Shown: piece by piece, positions 58,875-64,000 of the stretch
Position numbering within the stretch: the stretch's first letter is position 1
How the letters are laid out: every line of letters starts with the position of its first letter
NCBI RefSeq assembly: GCF_009915765.1
Contig: NZ_JAABLQ010000003.1
Span: 248,001-312,000 of the forward strand
DNA from: Pannonibacter sp. XCT-53
Lineage (GTDB): Bacteria > Pseudomonadota > Alphaproteobacteria > Rhizobiales > Stappiaceae
Length of the DNA stretch: 64,000 bases
Reading direction: 5' to 3'
Notes under the pieces: model-generated
What the model saw: the letters and a program-made list of their open reading frames with translations, nothing else
Databases searched by the model: none
What the model was told of the DNA's origin: nothing
Translations under genes and position numbers: made by a program

Positions 58875-59969
58875 ATGACCGGATCCGCCGCTTCCGGCCC
58901 GGCTGCCGCCGGTCTTTCTCCCTCCGCCGCTCCCGTGACGGCGGGCCGTCGCGAGCCGCTGGCGCTCGGGCTGCTCCGGCGCTTCTGTGCGGCCAACGGG
59001 CTTGCCGTGGTGGCGGAACCGGACTTCGGCTACGCCGGTTACATCGAGGCCGGCAACGGCCGGCGCCATTTCTTCAAGGGGGCGGGCTTCGATCTCAACG
59101 GGGCAGGGGCCTCCGCGATTGCCCGCGACAAGGGCTACAGCACGTCCTTTCTCGCCGGCGCCGGGCTGCAGGTGCCCCGCAGCCTCCTCATCTCGACGCC
59201 GCGCTATCTCGCCGACATCCGCATCAAGAACCCGGCCGTCGCGGCCCGTCTGTCGGGCCCGGCGGAGGCGCTGGCCTTTGCGGCGTCGGTCGGCTATCCG
59301 GTCTTCCTCAAGCCCAACGAGGAGTCCGAGGGGCGGGGGGTCCTGCGTGCCGCCGATGCGCTCCAGCTGTCCGCCGCGCTCGACCAGCTGGGTCCGGCCT
59401 ATGACCGCCTGCTGCTTCAGGAAGAGGCGCAGGGGCGCGACTACCGCATCCTGATGCTGGACGGGGCCTGTCTTGCCGTCTTTGAACGCTGGCCGTTCCG
59501 CGTCACGGGCGATGGCCGGCAGACCCTGCGCGACCTCATCGAGCAGGAGACCGCCCGCTTTGCCGCCGACGGCAAGGGCCGCAAGATCCTGCCCGACGAT
59601 CCGCGCATCCTCACCCATCTGGCCGCTGCCGGCCTGCACCTCGACAGCGTGCCGCCGGCAGGGCAGGCGGTGGCGCTGCTGCCCAATTCCAACCTGTCCT
59701 CCGGCGGCACGGCGCGCGACGTCACCGCCCGGATCGCCCCGGACCTGGTGCGGATCGCGGCCGAGGCCGGGCGGACCATCGGCCTGCGCTTCTTCGGTCT
59801 CGACCTGATCGCGCCCGACATCGCCTCGGCCGAAGGCTATCGCATCCTCGAGCTCAACGCGGCGCCCGGTCTCAGCCACTTCCACCGGCTCGGCCCCTCG
59901 GAGGCTGCGACGGTGGAAGAGATCTACGCCCGTGTCTTTGCCGCCATTGCCCGGGACCTCATGGCCTGA
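58875..59969 (+). CDS. ATP-grasp ligase of unknown substrate
   Basis: A 364-residue protein whose C-terminal two thirds is an ATP-grasp domain: GYPVFLKPNEESEGRG (glycine-rich strand), RLLLQEEAQGRDYRILML, the nucleotide-metal strand FFGLDLIAPD and the closing YRILELNAAPGLSHFH. The family as a whole ligates carboxylates to amines or thiols, as in cyanophycin or RimK-like enzymes. Nothing in the neighbourhood names a substrate. ATG 58875 is 20 bases past lolA. Confidence 0.85.
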   Translation: MTGSAASGPAAAGLSPSAAPVTAGRREPLALGLLRRFCAANGLAVVAEPDFGYAGYIEAGNGRRHFFKGAGFDLNGAGASAIARDKGYSTSFLAGAGLQVPRSLLISTPRYLADIRIKNPAVAARLSGPAEALAFAASVGYPVFLKPNEESEGRGVLRAADALQLSAALDQLGPAYDRLLLQEEAQGRDYRILMLDGACLAVFERWPFRVTGDGRQTLRDLIEQETARFAADGKGRKILPDDPRILTHLAAAGLHLDSVPPAGQAVALLPNSNLSSGGTARDVTARIAPDLVRIAAEAGRTIGLRFFGLDLIAPDIASAEGYRILELNAAPGLSHFHRLGPSEAATVEEIYARVFAAIARDLMA

Positions 59970-60181
59970 ATTGCTGTTCTGGCCGGCTTATCTGGCCTGC
60001 TGATCTGGCCTTTTGATCCGGCGGGCTTGGCTGATCGCGGGCGTCCGGTGCGGGGTCTGCGGACACGGGGTGCTCACGGCGGCTTGATGAAACCTGACGA
60101 CCGCGCGGACCGTAACTCGGCTATGCATGAGTTTGCCGGGCGGCCTGCGTCGCACCGGCCTGCCGAGAGACCGTTCGCCCC

Positions 60182-61066
60182 ATGGCCGCCCCGCTGTCCG
60201 CCCGTCCGCCCCTGCTGCCGCTGCTGCCCTGGACCGACCGCCAGGGTCGCCTGTCGTGGCTGCGTCTGGCCGTCTTCCTGGCCCTGCTGGCACCGGCGGC
60301 CTGGTATCTCGGCCTGCTCCTTGCCGGCGGCCTGCGGCCCGATCCGGCCCGGCAGCTCACCTTCCTCAGCGGCGAGTGGGCCGTGTGGCTGCTGCTGGTC
60401 ACGCTCGCGGTCACGCCGCTCCGGCGCATCACCGGCTGGAACCGGCTGGCGGGGCTGCGCCGGATGCTGGGGCTGTCGGCCCTGGCCTATGCGGGCGCGC
60501 ATCTGCTGCTCTATGTCGTGCGCGAGCATTTCGACCTGCTCAAGGTCGGGAGCGAGATCCTGCTGCGGCCCTATCTGACCCTCGGGTTCGCGGCCCTTGC
60601 CGTGCTGGTCGCCCTCGGCGCGACCTCGACCGATGGCGCGATCCGCCGCCTGGGTCCGCGCTGGCACCGGCTGCACGGTCTCGTCCATGTGGCCGCCGCG
60701 CTGGCCCTCGTGCATTTCCACCTGCAGGCCAAGTCGGATGTCTTTGCCGCGACGCTGACCGGGGGCCTGTTCCTGCTGCTCATGGGCTATCGTCTGGCGG
60801 TCCGGCTCGGCCTGTCGCTGACGCGGCCGGCCGTCCTTGCGGCGCTGGCGCTCCTTGCCGGGCTGGCCACCGCCGGGCTCGAGCATCTCTGGTACGCGCT
60901 CGCCACCGGCCTGCCGGCCTGGCGGGTCAGTCTGGCCAGCCTCGACCCGGCGCAGCTGGGCGACCCGGGCCTGATCCGGCCGGCCTGGTGGGTGCTGCTG
61001 GCCGGCCTGTCCGTCACCCTGCTGCCGTTCGTCCGGGGTGTCTCCGGCCGCGCCCGTCCCCTCTGA
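60182..61066 (+). CDS. msrQ: MsrQ-like heme-binding membrane subunit (YedZ)
   Basis: Six-helix ferric-reductase-like membrane protein that passes electrons from quinol or flavin to MsrP, the periplasmic methionine-sulfoxide reductase. The 294-residue product has the conserved helix GLSALAYAGAHLLLYV and RWHRLHGLVHVAAALALVHFHLQ, with the histidines that hold b-type heme. No MsrP gene is in the window, so this is either the end of an operon or an orphan. ATG 60182 is the first plausible start; about 210 non-coding bases precede it. Confidence 0.87.
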   Translation: MAAPLSARPPLLPLLPWTDRQGRLSWLRLAVFLALLAPAAWYLGLLLAGGLRPDPARQLTFLSGEWAVWLLLVTLAVTPLRRITGWNRLAGLRRMLGLSALAYAGAHLLLYVVREHFDLLKVGSEILLRPYLTLGFAALAVLVALGATSTDGAIRRLGPRWHRLHGLVHVAAALALVHFHLQAKSDVFAATLTGGLFLLLMGYRLAVRLGLSLTRPAVLAALALLAGLATAGLEHLWYALATGLPAWRVSLASLDPAQLGDPGLIRPAWWVLLAGLSVTLLPFVRGVSGRARPL

Positions 61067-61111
61067 CGGATCAGGGCCGCCGCGCGTGCGGCGGCCCCCT
61101 CCGGCTTGCGC

Positions 61112-63790
<2,679 letters not shown>

Positions 63791-64000
63791 GACGTGCGCT
63801 CTCCTCTCAAGGCCGGGCCGACGTCGGGAGTGTGCCTGCCCGGCAGATGACGATCTCTGGTTTCCCGGCCGTGGCCGGGCCATTCGGGCCTCTTGTCGGG
63901 CCTTGCGCCTGCTGCTGCCGTGCGTGCGGCCGGTCGCCGGATCTCCATGACCTCGGGGCGGACCGGTCCTGCGCCGGGGCAGTCCCGTCCATATAGCCAA
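63791..64000. other. Non-coding region upstream of acnA
   Basis: About 210 bases between the acnA start and the window edge. No gene or clear regulatory site is recognised; it presumably carries the acnA promoter on the minus strand and perhaps that of a divergent gene outside the window. Confidence 0.4.

Overview
The window is a stretch of high-GC (roughly two-thirds G+C) bacterial chromosome, densely coding on both strands, and almost certainly from an alphaproteobacterium of the order Rhizobiales (Hyphomicrobiales). Evidence is the gene content and order: HIG1-like protein / PduO-type cobalamin adenosyltransferase / etfBA / hbdA; tlpA / argH / lptM-like / lysA / TIGR02302 (DUF4175) protein; hpt / MJ0042 zinc-ribbon protein / ftsEX / YdcF / plsC; dapF / mtaB / ftsY; purH / heparinase-like / rsmB / htpX / sdhAF4; an about 1600-residue NAD-glutamate dehydrogenase; CenR; and two perfect CtrA-type boxes (TTAA-N7-TTAAC). 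The genus cannot be fixed from sequence alone. I saw no tRNA, rRNA, CRISPR, insertion sequence or prophage.

Layout. 1-5103: end of a CobW-like GTPase, acyl-CoA thioesterase II, a UbiH-type hydroxylase, an SDR, a HIG1 membrane protein, cob(I)alamin adenosyltransferase and a rhomboid protease. 5320-9686: lipid and amino-acid catabolic electron transfer (etfB, etfA, hbdA) and an acyl-CoA ligase. 9683-10712: the most unusual part, a CtrA box followed by three very small genes whose products share a C-terminal motif; the first looks like a YjfB-type motility protein. 10782-17293: tlpA, then argH, a small lipoprotein, lysA and the large TIGR02302 membrane protein. 17443-23386: response regulator, hpt and zinc-ribbon/DUF3426 gene on the minus strand, divergent from ftsE-ftsX-ydcF-plsC. 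23395-28241: ChaC, DUF2125, a cyclic-nucleotide-binding protein with CenR, an L,D-transpeptidase and a zinc metallopeptidase.

28377-31794 is the dapF-mtaB-ftsY operon. 31851-35290 is a looser region with a tandem repeat, an orphan small protein, a GNAT acetyltransferase, an EamA transporter, a CoA-ester lyase and a palindromic intergenic repeat. 35322-44363 has a DUF1737 protein, leuD, argC, an AhpD-like protein, the giant NAD-GDH and a UMF1-type MFS transporter. 44429-53088 is all minus strand: chemoreceptor, purH, heparinase-like protein, rsmB and htpX. 53266-61066 is plus strand: SdhAF4 with a histidine-rich head, an aminotransferase translationally coupled to ftsK, lolA, an ATP-grasp ligase and msrQ. 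61112-63790 is acnA on the minus strand.

Functional themes. Cell division and envelope genes recur (ftsEX, ftsK, lolA, plsC, the L,D-transpeptidase, cenR, dapF/lysA for meso-DAP and lysine), as do amino-acid biosynthesis (argH, argC, lysA, dapF, leuD), central carbon and nitrogen metabolism (acnA, NAD-GDH, ETF) and protein quality control (rhomboid, htpX, msrQ, tlpA). Start codons were picked from Shine-Dalgarno spacing where it was informative; several genes use GTG or TTG.
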